Source of the DNA: Notolepis coatsorum
Lineage: Eukaryota; Chordata; Actinopteri; Aulopiformes; Paralepididae
NCBI GenBank assembly: GCA_963971535.1
Contig: OZ020589.1
Location: 86,255,796 to 86,319,795 of the forward strand
DNA: 64,000 nt
Direction of reading: 5' to 3'
Both the position numbers and the translations under genes were made by a program. This document shows, in pieces, positions 32,581 through 43,851 of this stretch (position 1 is its first letter; each line of letters starts with the position of its first letter). Under the pieces are notes generated by a model. The model was not told where the DNA came from, searched no databases, and saw nothing but the letters and a program-made list of their open reading frames with translations.

Positions 32581-32705
32581 TGAATTAATGAATGGAAACT
32601 TTATTAACAGATTGCAGAATTTACAATACAGTACAGCTCAATACAAACAATTGTTAAGGGGATGCAGACCAGAGGAATACGTTTGTCTTGTTTACAAGGG
32701 TTCCC
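32581..32705 (-). mobile_element. short interspersed element, copy 4
   Basis: A full-length-type copy starting GGGGAACCCTTGTAAAC on the minus strand, with an AATAAAG-like tail and ATTC repeats. It interrupts the MYB frame after 'AEMEV'. ACCT lies on both sides, a possible short target duplication. Confidence 0.75.
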
Positions 32706-32792
32706 CACCTCCATTTCAGCATTCGTGAAATTATTTCGCCGTTGCTTAGAGGCAGGTGCGCTTCCTACCGTGTCAGAGCCTCGCTTTGGCAT

Positions 32793-33063
32793 TTCAGCGA
32801 GAATTTGCACACTGCCCATATTGACTGCCTTATAAGGAGTATCGGGGGCGTGGTTTGTATGCAAATGACCTAGATGGGAACGCGCGTTTCGAGTTAAGAC
32901 AGAATGGCATTCGCCAAGCAGGTACCAAATCTTGTCACAGCTGCGACCGTTTCAGCCACTTAAGACATATTACCAGCATGTTTAGGACTCAGAGTGAACT
33001 TGTCATTGATTATGTCTCAGTGGTTCCAAGATAAGTCTTCCAGAATAACTCTTTGAAAACATT
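32793..33063. other. Harbinger MYB upstream region and presumed right end
   Basis: Non-coding. A short 'GGGGGCGTGG' GC-box-like site lies at 32846-32855, upstream of the MYB start on the minus strand. 32950-32972 shares 'TTAAGACATATTA' in direct orientation with 10024-10036. The exact transposon end was not resolved. Confidence 0.45.
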
Positions 33064-34555
33064 TTTGCAGTAGTCGAGGCGGGAGATGACTGTTGATTGG
33101 ACGAGGAGTTGGGTGGCTTCTTTTGTCAGGAAGGGGCGGATCCTTCTGACGTTGCTCAGGAGGAATCGGCAGGTTCTGGTTGTCGCTGCGATGTGAGCAG
33201 AGAAGTTCAACTGGTCATCGAGGACAACACCAAGGTTATTGGCGGTCGGGGACGCGGTCACAGCTGCATTCTCGACTGTGATGGAAAGGTCGGTCAGGGG
33301 GGAGGATTTGGCCGGCAGGTGGAGCAATTCTGTTTTGCTTAGGTTCAGTTTGAGGTGGTTGGTCGTCATCCAGGCGGAGATGTCGGACAGACAGGCCGAG
33401 ATCCGCTCAGAGACGTGGATATCTGAGGGACGGAAGGAGAGGAAGAGTTGAATATCGTCGGCATAACAATGGTAGGAGAAGCCATGAGACGTGATAATGT
33501 TACCCAGTGATTTAGTGTAGAGGGAGAAGAGAAGAGGTCCTAAAACCGAGCCCTGGGGGACACCCGTCCGCAGGGGGCGGGTGGCCGACAGGGTCCCTCT
33601 CCATGACACTTGGTAGGAGCGGTCATTGAGGTATGATGACAGCCATGTCAGCGCAGAGCCACCCACTCCCATTCCTGCGAGGGCCGTGAGGAGGATCTGG
33701 TGGTTGACTGTGTCGAAGGCTGCAGATAGATCTAGGAGAATCAGGACAGAGGAGAGGCCTTTCGCTTTTGCTAAGTGAAGTGCCTCTGTGGAGTGACCAG
33801 TCCTGAAGCCTGACTGATTAGGGTCTAGGAGGTCATTCTGTAAGAGATAAGCAGTAAGTTGGTTGGATACAGCACGTTCAAGTGTTTTAGAAAGGAAGGA
33901 GAGAAGAGAGACAGGACGGTAGTTGCCTATGACGGTAGAGTTCAGGGATGGTTTTTTTATGAGGGGCGTGACTCTGGCTTGTTTTAGGGAGGCGGGGACC
34001 ACCCCCGAGTTGAGTGAGGAGTTGATGGTTGCAGTTAGGAATGGGAGGATGTCTGGTGCTATGGTCTGGAGGAGTGGGGAGGGTAGCCGGTCCAGCTGGC
34101 ATGTAGTCGGACGGTTCGACGTTACCAGTGTCAGGGTCTCGGCTTCTGTAATTGGAGAGAAAGATGACAGAGTGAAGGATGAGGTTCTCGATTCAGCATT
34201 TGGAATGGGTGGGGGTTGGGAGAAGGACCTGCGGATGTTCTCCACTTTTTCCTCAAAGAAGATCGCAATGTCTTCGGCAGAGAAAGATGAGGGAGGGGGG
34301 GGGGGGTGGGGGGGGAGTGAGGAGGGAGGACATGGTAGCATGCAGTTTGCGAAGATTCTTGGCAGAGACCTCGATCCTATGGTGAAAAAAAGAAGCTTTG
34401 GCATTAGTAATGGTTTTGGAGAATGTTAACAAGAGGTTGTGATATGTGTCGATGTCAGCAGTGAGGCGTGACTTTCTATACTTCCTTTCAGCTGCTCTCA
34501 GGACCTGTCTTTGTTCTCTCACTGGATCTGTCAGCCATGGACTGGGTGGGGAACG
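33064..34555 (-). pseudogene. L2 LINE fragment, RT region
   Basis: A 1.49-kb piece, highly similar to 57449-58955 of the intact L2 LINE and truncated at both ends. RT motifs are present: 'LLDLSAAFDTVNHQ', 'GVPQGSVLGP' and 'YADDIQLF' (YADDTQLF in the intact copy). A small in-frame deletion removes residues between 'HSTE' and 'ALHLAK'. The endonuclease and the C-terminus are missing, and the last codons before 33064 are non-homologous. Confidence 0.88.
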
Positions 34556-34787
34556 TGTGGTTCAGTCGGGATAGCCATGTAAAGCTTAGCTAAAGGCTAA
34601 CTAGCGTTAGCTAACCTAGAGAGAGTGCGTGCAGCATTGTTATGCCAAGATGAAGAGGACGGTCGTTCGGCAGATGAACTTCGTCAAATCCACGCGGTTG
34701 TCCCCATCCTCTTGGACGTTTGGTGAGTTTTTAATGCACTCTATTCTATTCCCGCCGTGGAGATATCTCTCTCTCTCTCTCTCTCTC
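34556..34787 (-). mobile_element. partial copy of the 7870-9714 hAT family
   Basis: It matches the inverse of about 8970-9190: 'GCGTTAGCTAACC', 'GATGAACTTCGTCAA', 'TTTTTAATGCACTCTATTC' and 'CCCGCCGTGGAGA', then a short CT run. Neither terminus is present. Confidence 0.65.
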
Positions 34788-35030
34788 GGGCCGGCTAGCT
34801 ATCGTGGCTAAGGCTAACGTTATGTTGGCTAACGTTATGTGGAGCCAGCGGGCCGGCTAGCTATCGTAGCTGACGTTCTGTTGGACCAGCGGGCCGGCTA
34901 GCTGTCGCAGCTAACCTTATGTTGAGTTAGCGGGCCGGCTAGCTATCGTAGCTAATGTTATATTGAGCTAGCGGGCCGGCTAGCTGTCGTAGACGTTATG
35001 TTGAGCCAAGCGGGCCGGCTAGCTAACGTT
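34788..35030. repeat. 41-bp minisatellite
   Basis: Six units start at GGGCCGGCTAGCT (34788, 34850, 34891, 34932, 34973, 35012). The step is 41 bp in the regular part. Units contain ATCGTAGCTAACGTTATGTTGAG. The array abuts the Gypsy LTR. Confidence 0.92.
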
Positions 35031-36122
35031 GTAACAAGCTTGAAATAATAAACAAACCTGTTCAGCAATAAAGAATGAGAGTACTGGAAGAGTGTTAAAT
35101 TCAAAGTGTTGTATTAAACAAAAGGAGGATCAAAATAAATGGGGCACCCTATAGCAACGTATGGTACAACAAAAATCATCTCAAACCAATAAGAACGGTC
35201 CTGTCAGCTTTACAGTCCATTAGCCCCAACATAAATGTTACCATGTATAATGTTACCATGTATAATGTTACCATGTATAATGTTACCATGTATAATGTTA
35301 CCATGTATCATGTTACCATGTATGTTACCATGTATGTCACCATGTATAATGTTACCATGTATAATGCACCGTGTATAATGTTACCATGTATAATGTAACC
35401 ATGTATAATGTTACCATGTATAATGTTACCATGTATGTTACCATTTATAATGTTACCATGTCTAATGTTACCATGTATAATGTAACTATGTATAATGTTA
35501 CCATGTATAATGTACCGTGTATAATGTTACCATGTATAATGTTACCATGTATGTTACCATGTATAATGTTACCATGTATAATGTTACCATGTCTAATGTT
35601 ACCATGTATAATGTAACCATGTATACTGTTACCATGTATAATGTTACCATGTATGTTACCATGTATGTTACCATGTATAATGTTACCATGTCTAATGTTA
35701 CCATGTATAATGTTACCATGTATAATGTTCAGGCCTACCAGACCATGCAGCCTGCATGGTAGAGCTAGTAGTGTCCAACAACACTCAAACCTTTGAGTGT
35801 CCAAAAGGTGATAAGTCCTGGGTTGATCCACATCTTAAAAAGGGAAAGGAAAAGGAAGTAATCCACTGGGAAACACCACTGCAGCTTTTAGGAGGCCTGG
35901 AAAAATCCCTCCTTCCTCTCACCATAGCAGTAAGCAAACAAAACTCCATGAGGCCATGATTCCAATCCAAGATGGCCCCCTGATGGTTAGGACCGCCCCT
36001 AACCACTCCCATACCTGGAATCTTAAAGGTCAAGTGACCCAAATATGCTGACATTGGCATATCCTAACACACTTCATTTATCAACACATTGACATCTTCT
36101 TCATAAAGTAACGCATGTTACA
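35030..36122 (-). repeat. Ty3/Gypsy 3' LTR
   Basis: TGTAACA...TGTTACA, 1093 bp, directly preceded on the minus strand by a purine tract (GGTGGGGGGGATG, 36123-36135) and the end of pol. It contains about 500 bp of 15-bp tandem repeat. Confidence 0.8.
35235..35735. repeat. 15-bp tandem repeat (TATAATGTTACCATG)
   Basis: About 30 units, with occasional 9-bp short units (TATGTTACCATG-type) and point variants. It expanded inside the Gypsy LTR. Confidence 0.95.
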
Positions 36123-39100
36123 CATCCCCCCCACCAAGCGTAGTACCACTGCCATAAAACATCTTCATGTTCTCAACATGCAAGGTTTCATGGGTGTTAG
36201 GACTGCTATCCATGGCTACTCTGTAGTTCACTGACCCTAAACGTCTGAGAACTGCGGCTGGCCCTCTCCACTTTGGAGCAAGTTTTGCCATAAACATGGC
36301 CTTGGCATCAGACAGTGGGTGCAACTTAACCCATACCTTCTCTCCTACTTGGTATGTGACAGGAGACCTCCTTCTATTGTAGCCTCGAGCTTGATGCTCC
36401 TGGGCCTGAGCCACATTTTGCTGAACTTGTTGCAGGATTTGCTGTTGCCTTTCTAACATGGAGTAGGCCTTTTGGTCCAGCTTGGGAGGCTGATATAGAA
36501 GTCGCTCCAGGGGTCCTTTCAATTTTCTTCCCAGCGCAATCTCTGCGGGAGTGAACCTAGTACTCTCATGGTAGGCGGTGTTGATGGCAAAGCGGAACTC
36601 GCCCAACCACAGATCCCAATCCTGATGATGATCTTTGACGTAAGAGGCCACCATGGTCTTCAGGTTTCTGTTGACTCTCTCGGTCAAGTTAGTTTGGGGG
36701 TGGTAGCTTGTGGTCAGTTTTTTTACTACACCCCACTGGCGACAGAGTTCTTTTAAGAGATGGCTGGTGAACTATGGGCCCCTGTCAGATAAGAGGTACT
36801 TTGGGGTTCCCCAGCGAAGGAAGATCTCCTGTCTGAGGATATGTATTATCTTTGGTGTTTTGGAGTCTCGTAAAGGGAAGTGTTCCACCCACTTAGAACA
36901 GTAGTCTATTATAACCAGAAGATACTGATTCCCCTTCTTACTTCTGGGGAAAGGACCCATCAAGTCAATCCCCAACATCTCCCCTGGTTCGCTGACCGTG
37001 GTGGACTGAAGGAAACCCGCCGGTTTCTGACACCCAGGTTTGTACTGCTGGCATATGAGACAGTTCTTTGTATAGGCCCACACATCATTCCTGACTTGAG
37101 GCCAGTAGGCTACCTCCAGCAGTCGCAACAGTGTCTTCAGCCTTCCCATGTGACCACTAAGAGGGTTGTCATGATAATACTTCAGAAAGGACTCCCTTAG
37201 TGATCTAGGCACGAAAAGCTGTAACTTGTGGCCTAGAGTTTGACCAGGTATTTGTCTGAACAGGATTCCATTTTCAAGAACATAGACTATCCGACCTGCT
37301 TTAGGATTTCCTTTTTCTATCTCCTCCATCAACGCTTGGGATTCTGCGTCAGAAGCTTGGGCGTCAGCAATCTCTGCCCAATCAGCTGGTAGATCGCATC
37401 CCAAAGTATCACTTTTGTTCTGCTTGGTCACACAGGCCGCAGCGATGGAGTCTGGGGTTGTGAATGCCCGTGACAAAGCATCAGGTACCATGTTCAATTT
37501 TCCCTTCCGATATACCACCTGGAAATCAAAATCCTGAAGCCGAATGGTCCACCTGATGAGCCTTGATGTGGGTTTGGGGTTGTTGAAAGCCCAAACAAGG
37601 GCAGCGTGGTCGGTAATTACTTCAAACCGTTGACCCTCGATCAAGGCCCGCCACTTCTCCACGGCCCATACAACAGCAAGACATTCTCGCTCTGCGACAG
37701 AATAGTTGATTTCAGCTGGCTTCAACAATCTTGAGGCAAAAGCAAGAACATGGTCCTGTCCGTCTCTCTGCTGGGTCAGTACGGCTCCTAAGCCAATCCC
37801 ACTAGCATCGGTCTGCAGTGTGAATGGAAGGCTGTAGTCTGGATGTTGCAAGATAGGAGCTGACTGGAGTGCTGTCTTGAGGTCCTCGAATGCGCCTTGG
37901 CACTCTGGTGTCCATTGCCATTTTACATCTTTCTTTTTCAGGGCATTAAGGGCTGCAGACCGTTCTGCAAACCTAGGAATGAACCTATGGTACCAGCCCA
38001 TCATTCCCAGAAAATGTGCGACCTCCGGTAGTGCCCTGGGAGTAGGAAAGGCCTGGATTGCCTAAACCTTTTGGTTGTCAGTGACAATTCCCTCGGTAGT
38101 CACAATGTGTCCAAGGAACTGCAAGCGGTGTTGCATTAAGTTGCACTTCTTGAGGTTCAAGATGAGGTTTGCCTTCTGCAGGCGGAGAAAAACATCAGCC
38201 AGATCCTGAAAGTGCTGTGCTTCAGATTTTGAATAGACTATAATGTCATCTATGTAAACAAAGCACTTGACTCCCTTAAGATCGGCTAGCACCACTTCCA
38301 TTAAGCGCTGAAATGTAGCAGCAGCATTCTTCAAGCGAAAAGGCATGACTCTAAATTCAAAGAGTCCGGCATGGGTCACAAAGGCAGTTTTCTGCTGACT
38401 GGCTGGATCCATCCTCACCTGCCAGTAGCCACTTTTGAGGTCTAAGGTGCTGAACACCTTTGCACCATTTAGCGATTCCAAGATTTCATGAATGTTTGGC
38501 ATAGGGTAGGCGTCAAGAGGGGTCTTGGAGTTGAGACCCCTATAGTCCACACAGGGGCGATCACCTCCGTCCTTTTTCTTAACGATTACCATAGGCGCAG
38601 CCCAGGGAGACTTTGAAGGTTGGATCATTCCTTTTTCTAGCATGGACTTCACTTCCCTATCCACCATAGCCTTTTTCTTCGGTGAGACCCGATATGCTTT
38701 TTTTCGAACTGGCTGCTCATCTGTCGTTTGGATGGTGTGTGTCACCACCTCTGTTTGCCCAAGCTGCTCTGAACAGACCTTTGGCCACTGGAGTAGAAGG
38801 TGATGTAGGGCTTCCTTGGTGGACTGATCCACATTAGCCTTGCTGACAAGTACTTGGAGATTGACTTCTTGCTGGGCTACAGGGGGTGCTGCTAAGTACA
38901 GCCCCACCAAGGGCTTCCACTTTTTATGTGGTGCAGCCATTGCCCCATCCCATAGTGGTGTGAGACCTTGTTCCACAGATTCATGCTCATTATGCGAATG
39001 TTCAAAGGAAGACTCAAACTGGTTCAGCTCACCTGGCTGCCACTGTGGAGGGTCTGGCTCAGGCAGTAGAGGACTTACTCCAGGCAGCAGTAGAGGATTT

Positions 39101-39155
39101 ACTACAGGCAGTAGAGGCAAGGAACCTTGCTCCTCAGTTTCCATTTCAATACCAC
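36118..39155 (-). pseudogene. Ty3/Gypsy pol: RT, RNase H, integrase
   Basis: One minus-strand reading frame is broken only by TAG stops at 38062-38064 and 36772-36774. RT: 'PCVDYRGLN', 'FSTLDLKSGYWQV' and 'YIDDIIVYS'. RNase H: 'LQTDASGIGLGAVL' and 'ITDHAALVW'. Integrase: the zinc region 'HDNPLSGHMGR'...'CLICQQYK', the catalytic 'GIDLMGPF' and 'LLSDRGP', then 'ERVNRNLK', with a C-terminal 'WRGPAAVLRRLG' segment. Gag, protease and the 5' LTR are missing, because the frame stops at the BEL-type LTR that begins at 39156. Two nonsense changes and the 5' loss make it inactive. Confidence 0.9.
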
Positions 39156-40239
39156 TGTTGTGAAGGGCCAGATTAAACCGAATATATATATTTATTATAT
39201 ATATATATTTAATTGTATTTGTATATTCTCTAATATTCCTTGATATCCCTTGTATATTCCTTGTACAATATGCATTGAATATCCATTCTAGCCTACTGAA
39301 CATCCCATAATAGTCTCCATTCTACTATTGGTCGAGACCTTGGTGCCAGGCTGCCATACCCCCCAGACCCAGTTCAAACGTACCGCTCAACATGTACGAA
39401 CAAGTCCTAGTTCCGCGTAGGAATCTGGCTACCGCACCACTAACGGTACTATTTGTTCATAGTGCGTATATATACTGCGCTACTAAAGTAGGACTTTCCT
39501 TTTTAGTCCAGTTTCTTACCCTCCAATAGAGTGACAGACGTAAAGCCTCCCCGCGACGCCACGTGTGGGAGTAAGGCCAAGTTCGGCCTACCATCGGTAT
39601 TGAGACATCGTGTATATTAATATTTGAATAGTCATATTTGGCACTATATCGTCGAGTTGGACGTAGTCTATTAAGCTAATAATAGTCTATTCATATGTAG
39701 TGCTTCGTGCGGTGAGAATACTATCGTAGTCAGTACCCCATCGTTTCGGGCAGAGAACTGGCTGCTTATCCAGGGTGGCCGACCCCATGTGAGGCTGCAC
39801 CCGAGGAGCCCCAGAGCCGACGAGCGAGTGGACCTGCATACCGGATTATTCTACCGACGACAGCCCGCCTTCCCAGGCACGGATTATGCTTTGTATACAG
39901 TGATTATTCTATGGATAAAGACCAACACTGCCGTGTGTTGGAAACCCCCCCCCGGAGAGGACGACAGGTGAGGAGACGCTCTACACGACGAGGTCGCTTC
40001 ACGTCTCTCCATCGTGGACCGAAGGAAGCCGGCCCACAGAGAGTCCAACTGCTTTCATCTGTGGATCGAGGATCGCTGAGGCACCGAGCCGCACAACCGT
40101 GGGTTCTCCCAGGATACCCTCGGCCAGACGGATACAGCCAGACTCTACCCCCCCCCCCCCTTCTCCAGTTGTCTTACAAGCGACCGGAATTCCCCCCTAG
40201 TGTATCCAGTTCTATAATCATTAAAGTATCATTGCTATT
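39156..40239 (+). mobile_element. truncated BEL-type LTR
   Basis: It begins TGTTGTGAAGG and follows the 23022 LTR through its TATA region and the poly-C site. It stops matching after CATTAAAGTATCATTGCTATT, about 310 bases before the LTR end. Divergence is clearly greater than between the two LTRs of the complete element. It replaces the 5' part of the Gypsy element. Confidence 0.85.
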
Positions 40240-41191
<952 letters not shown>

Positions 41192-41560
41192 CATTGCATT
41201 GCTTATAGTTGTCAATTGTGTCGGGCAGTTCATTGCAATTTTTCCTTCAGTCACATTTAGTTTTATCCTGCACCTGGCCTAAAACAGGTTGGATGTGCAC
41301 ACAGCTGTTCTACTGTGTTTGTAGCAGAGCAACCATACCTGAAGCCTTGTAAACAAAGACATCAACACTAGAGTGTGTACTTCTATCTACACAGTACAGC
41401 CAAAGCATTCCCATTGCTAGGCAAAAACTCCACCTGTTTTCTACACTGCTTCTTCCCTTGCTGGATTTTCTGCATTACTGCCACTTGTACATGTGTGTTG
41501 TGGAGAAATTTGTACAGTGTTACAAAGCGAAAACACTGTATATTGACTGTAGAACGGGAG

Positions 41561-41686
<126 letters not shown>

Positions 41687-41689
41687 ATA

Positions 41690-41815
41690 TGTTGACGGTA
41701 TCATGCCCAGCCTCGCGCAGCGCTATTATTTAAGAATATGTTGATTGTATGAAAAAAAAAAAAATTGTGCGTTTAAATCTCGCACATGGCCTCGCATTTC
41801 TCCCAGGCGGCCCTG
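41690..41815 (-). mobile_element. partial copy of the 7870-9714 hAT family
   Basis: Read inversely it begins CAGGGCCGCCTGGGAGAAATG and follows the left end of the 7870 copy ('GCGAGGCC.TGTGCGAGATTT', 'TCTTAAATAATAGC'). Its other end is unclear, and the CT array at 41563 may belong to it. Confidence 0.7.
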
Positions 41816-42540
41816 TCTGGGGGGGCGGGGCTTCTTCAGTGGGAGAGCTGATCCCCCTCCCAACCGCCAACCCGGGAAAGAGTGCTAACCATACATTAGT
41901 TCTATTTTCACAAATGTAGGTGGTGATGTCGGTGACATGGGAAGTACAGAGATGGGCAGGCTGGGTTCAGTAGGGGGGGGGGTGTTGGGGGGAGGGCCAT
42001 CGTTCCGGCGGTTCGACCCGGGGGAGGGGGGGCCTTGTGTGTTGTGGGATTGGTGTGGGGGGGTGGGGTTGCCTGGGGCCCATGGGGGGCTCCTATGGGC
42101 TTAACTCAGGGGGGGGGGTGTTGGGGGAGGGGGACCATCGTTTCCGTGGTTTGGCCCGGGAGGGGGGGGTCTTGCATGTTGTGGGGTCGTCGGGCGTGGG
42201 GTGGGGTGCTTGGTGGCATGGGAGGTAGCGGGCTTGGCTCGGTGGGGGGGAGTACCACCCCTCGCCCCTCTACTGGGCCTGGCCCAATCAAATTAAAGGT
42301 ACCCATGTCGCTGAGTGCTCAGCCCTGTGTGGGACGGCCCTGGGATGTGGGGGAGCCCTGTTTCTGGGGGTGGATAGCGGGAAGGGGGGATCCCTCTCAT
42401 GGGGGTCTGGGAGGCTGAGAGCGGCCGAATTCAAGGGGCCCATGTTGATGTACTGTTGTGTTGTTGATGTCATTGTTCTATAAATGTTAATAAAAACGTA
42501 AGTTAAAAATAAATAAAAAACAGTGAATGATGAGCGCCAT
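41816..42540. other. G-rich block with LINE-like 3' tail
   Basis: 41970-42290 is very G-rich on the plus strand, with many runs of five or more G. It contains two diverged copies about 140 bp apart ('GGGTGTTGGGG' then 'CCATCGTT'). 42430-42510 ends in TATAAATGTTAATAAAAACG and an A-rich stretch, resembling a LINE 3' end. No coding frame is supported. Confidence 0.45.
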
Positions 42541-42740
42541 GTTCTCAGGGCATTTTCAGAGCACTGTTAAACTGTTAAACGGTCATTTTAAAACTAATAT
42601 AAGAAATGAATGCATATATTTATGAGGGGAAAAAATATTTGCAACAACTTTTAACCTTTATACAGGTAGGTTATTGATAACTAATTCTGTTATGAGTGTC
42701 ATATTACAGTGACATTCATACATGTAAAAATCATTTAATT

Positions 42741-42890
42741 ATTATTTCACAATAAAATACTGCAATCAAAATCCTCTGTAATATCACATCAGATTTTGTA
42801 ATCTCACAATAACATAGCAATATTTCACATAATTTAATAATTATTTCACAATAGAATACTGCAATCAAAATCCTCTGTAATATCACATCA
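42741..42890. repeat. 99-bp tandem repeat, left part
   Basis: ATTATTTCACAATAAAATAC recurs at 42741 and 42840 (step 99). The same repeat continues after the LINE at 47257-47400. The LINE 42891-47256 therefore interrupts one array. Confidence 0.85.
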
Positions 42891-43093
42891 AGATGGCGCC
42901 GTTGTATGGCGACGTGATAAGAGCTCTCCTGTGTTTATTTTGTTTGTTTATCGTTCTAAATGTGTACGTGTCCGGGACATCTACTACTGTTCGATATATT
43001 CCCACATCCCACATCTCTGATATCAAAATAACAAAGACTTTAGTCCAGTCAATCATGTCATGAATCATGTATGTAAATATTTCTATTTTAAAC

Positions 43094-43701
43094 TGTTATG
43101 CCAACCAACAAATTTTCATTTATTTTAATTGTTTCTATTTCATTCATTATCTGATAACCGATGGATTACATCGGTCCCATTCTTTTACCATATCTATTCA
43201 CGTTTCAATATTTTACCTGTTCCAAATAATCCTAGTATAATATATATTAATCTCACTCACATTATGAAGAGAAAAGTGAGTAACTGTGGAATAATATATT
43301 GATTCCCCAACTCTCTCATGTAAAGACATCCCCCAATACATTAATCTCACCAACATTATAATAGAGAAAAGTGAGTAACTGTGGAATAATATAATGCCCT
43401 CATGTAAAGACATTCCCCTCCCCTGTGTCCCCTTACCTGTGTGCCCCTCCCCCACCCAATTGACCTATCAAATGGGACCCCCCCCCCCCCCCCCCTTTTA
43501 ACTATATAGGGCTCCTCCCGACCACAATCGAGGTCTCTTTACCTGGGTCATTTCAGCTGATCACCTGGGGAGAGCCCCTCAGCCATTCTCTCTATGTACT
43601 ATGTATATTTCTATCTGTATGGTTAATAAACCTTTGTTATTAACTGAACCTCGGTTGACTGAGAACATTCTTCTTCAGGATATCCACGAATATCCCACAG
43701 A
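43094..43701 (+). mobile_element. possible LTR fragment in the LINE 5' region
   Basis: The region starts TGTTATGCC. It has a near-duplicate of about 90 bp (43248 and 43340, 'GAGAAAAGTGAGTAACTGTG'), a poly-C run near 43480, a TATATAGG box at 43504 and TTAATAAACC at 43621 before ATATCCCACA. This promoter-poly(A) order is LTR-like. No target duplication was found, so it could equally be LINE 5' UTR. Confidence 0.35.
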
Positions 43702-43851
43702 TACAACAGAGAATTACTTCTCCGGATCCGCAACGATGTTCGGGAAGTTTCCCACGTTAGTTCCGGGCTCAGATGCAAGGACTTCGCTGCATGTCCCTCG
43801 GCAGGTGACGGGAGCCGTCAAAGACGCAGACACTGGGGCAGGCGAGGCGGG

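Larger units (their letters stand above)
32285..32792 (-). pseudogene. Harbinger MYB/SANT-like protein, 5' half (three pieces)
   Basis: Read on the minus strand, 32792-32706 gives the start 'MPKRGSDTVG...FTNAEMEV', 32580-32491 gives 'LLSGVETYKGVLFSS...THKREV', and 32413-32285 gives 'NTGEVNAVSSEGRTATEV' with 'KKWVDIKSFTKHRIAKH'. Together they form the MYB/SANT-type DNA-binding domain of fish Harbinger partner proteins. The breaks at 32581-32705 and 32414-32490 are short interspersed elements, and the break at 32285 is the LTR element. The remaining half is at 13839-12199. The piece order and frame continuity across three separate insertions make the assignment strong, but the gene is disrupted. 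Confidence 0.82.
9957..33005. mobile_element. PIF/Harbinger transposon, heavily invaded
   Basis: The two genes diagnostic of Harbinger lie here in convergent orientation: a DDE transposase (10637-12098, +) and a MYB/SANT-like protein (pieces from 32792 down to 12199, -). All DNA from 13840 to 32284 is a later LTR-element insertion, and three smaller insertions account for the remaining breaks. Without them the transposon would be about 3.6 kb. The outer limits are estimates: I could not prove terminal inverted repeats or a 3-bp target duplication. A direct, not inverted, match 'TTTC.GC..TTAAGACATATT' lies near both ends (about 10012 and 32950). Confidence 0.7.

Noticed and set aside
32604-32705. 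C-terminal extension of the Harbinger MYB start exon
   Set aside because: The frame after 'AEMEV' is translated short-element sequence; the true continuation lies beyond the insertion.
35371-35831. Frames reading MYNVT or HGNII repeats
   Set aside because: They are products of the 15-bp tandem repeat in the Gypsy LTR.
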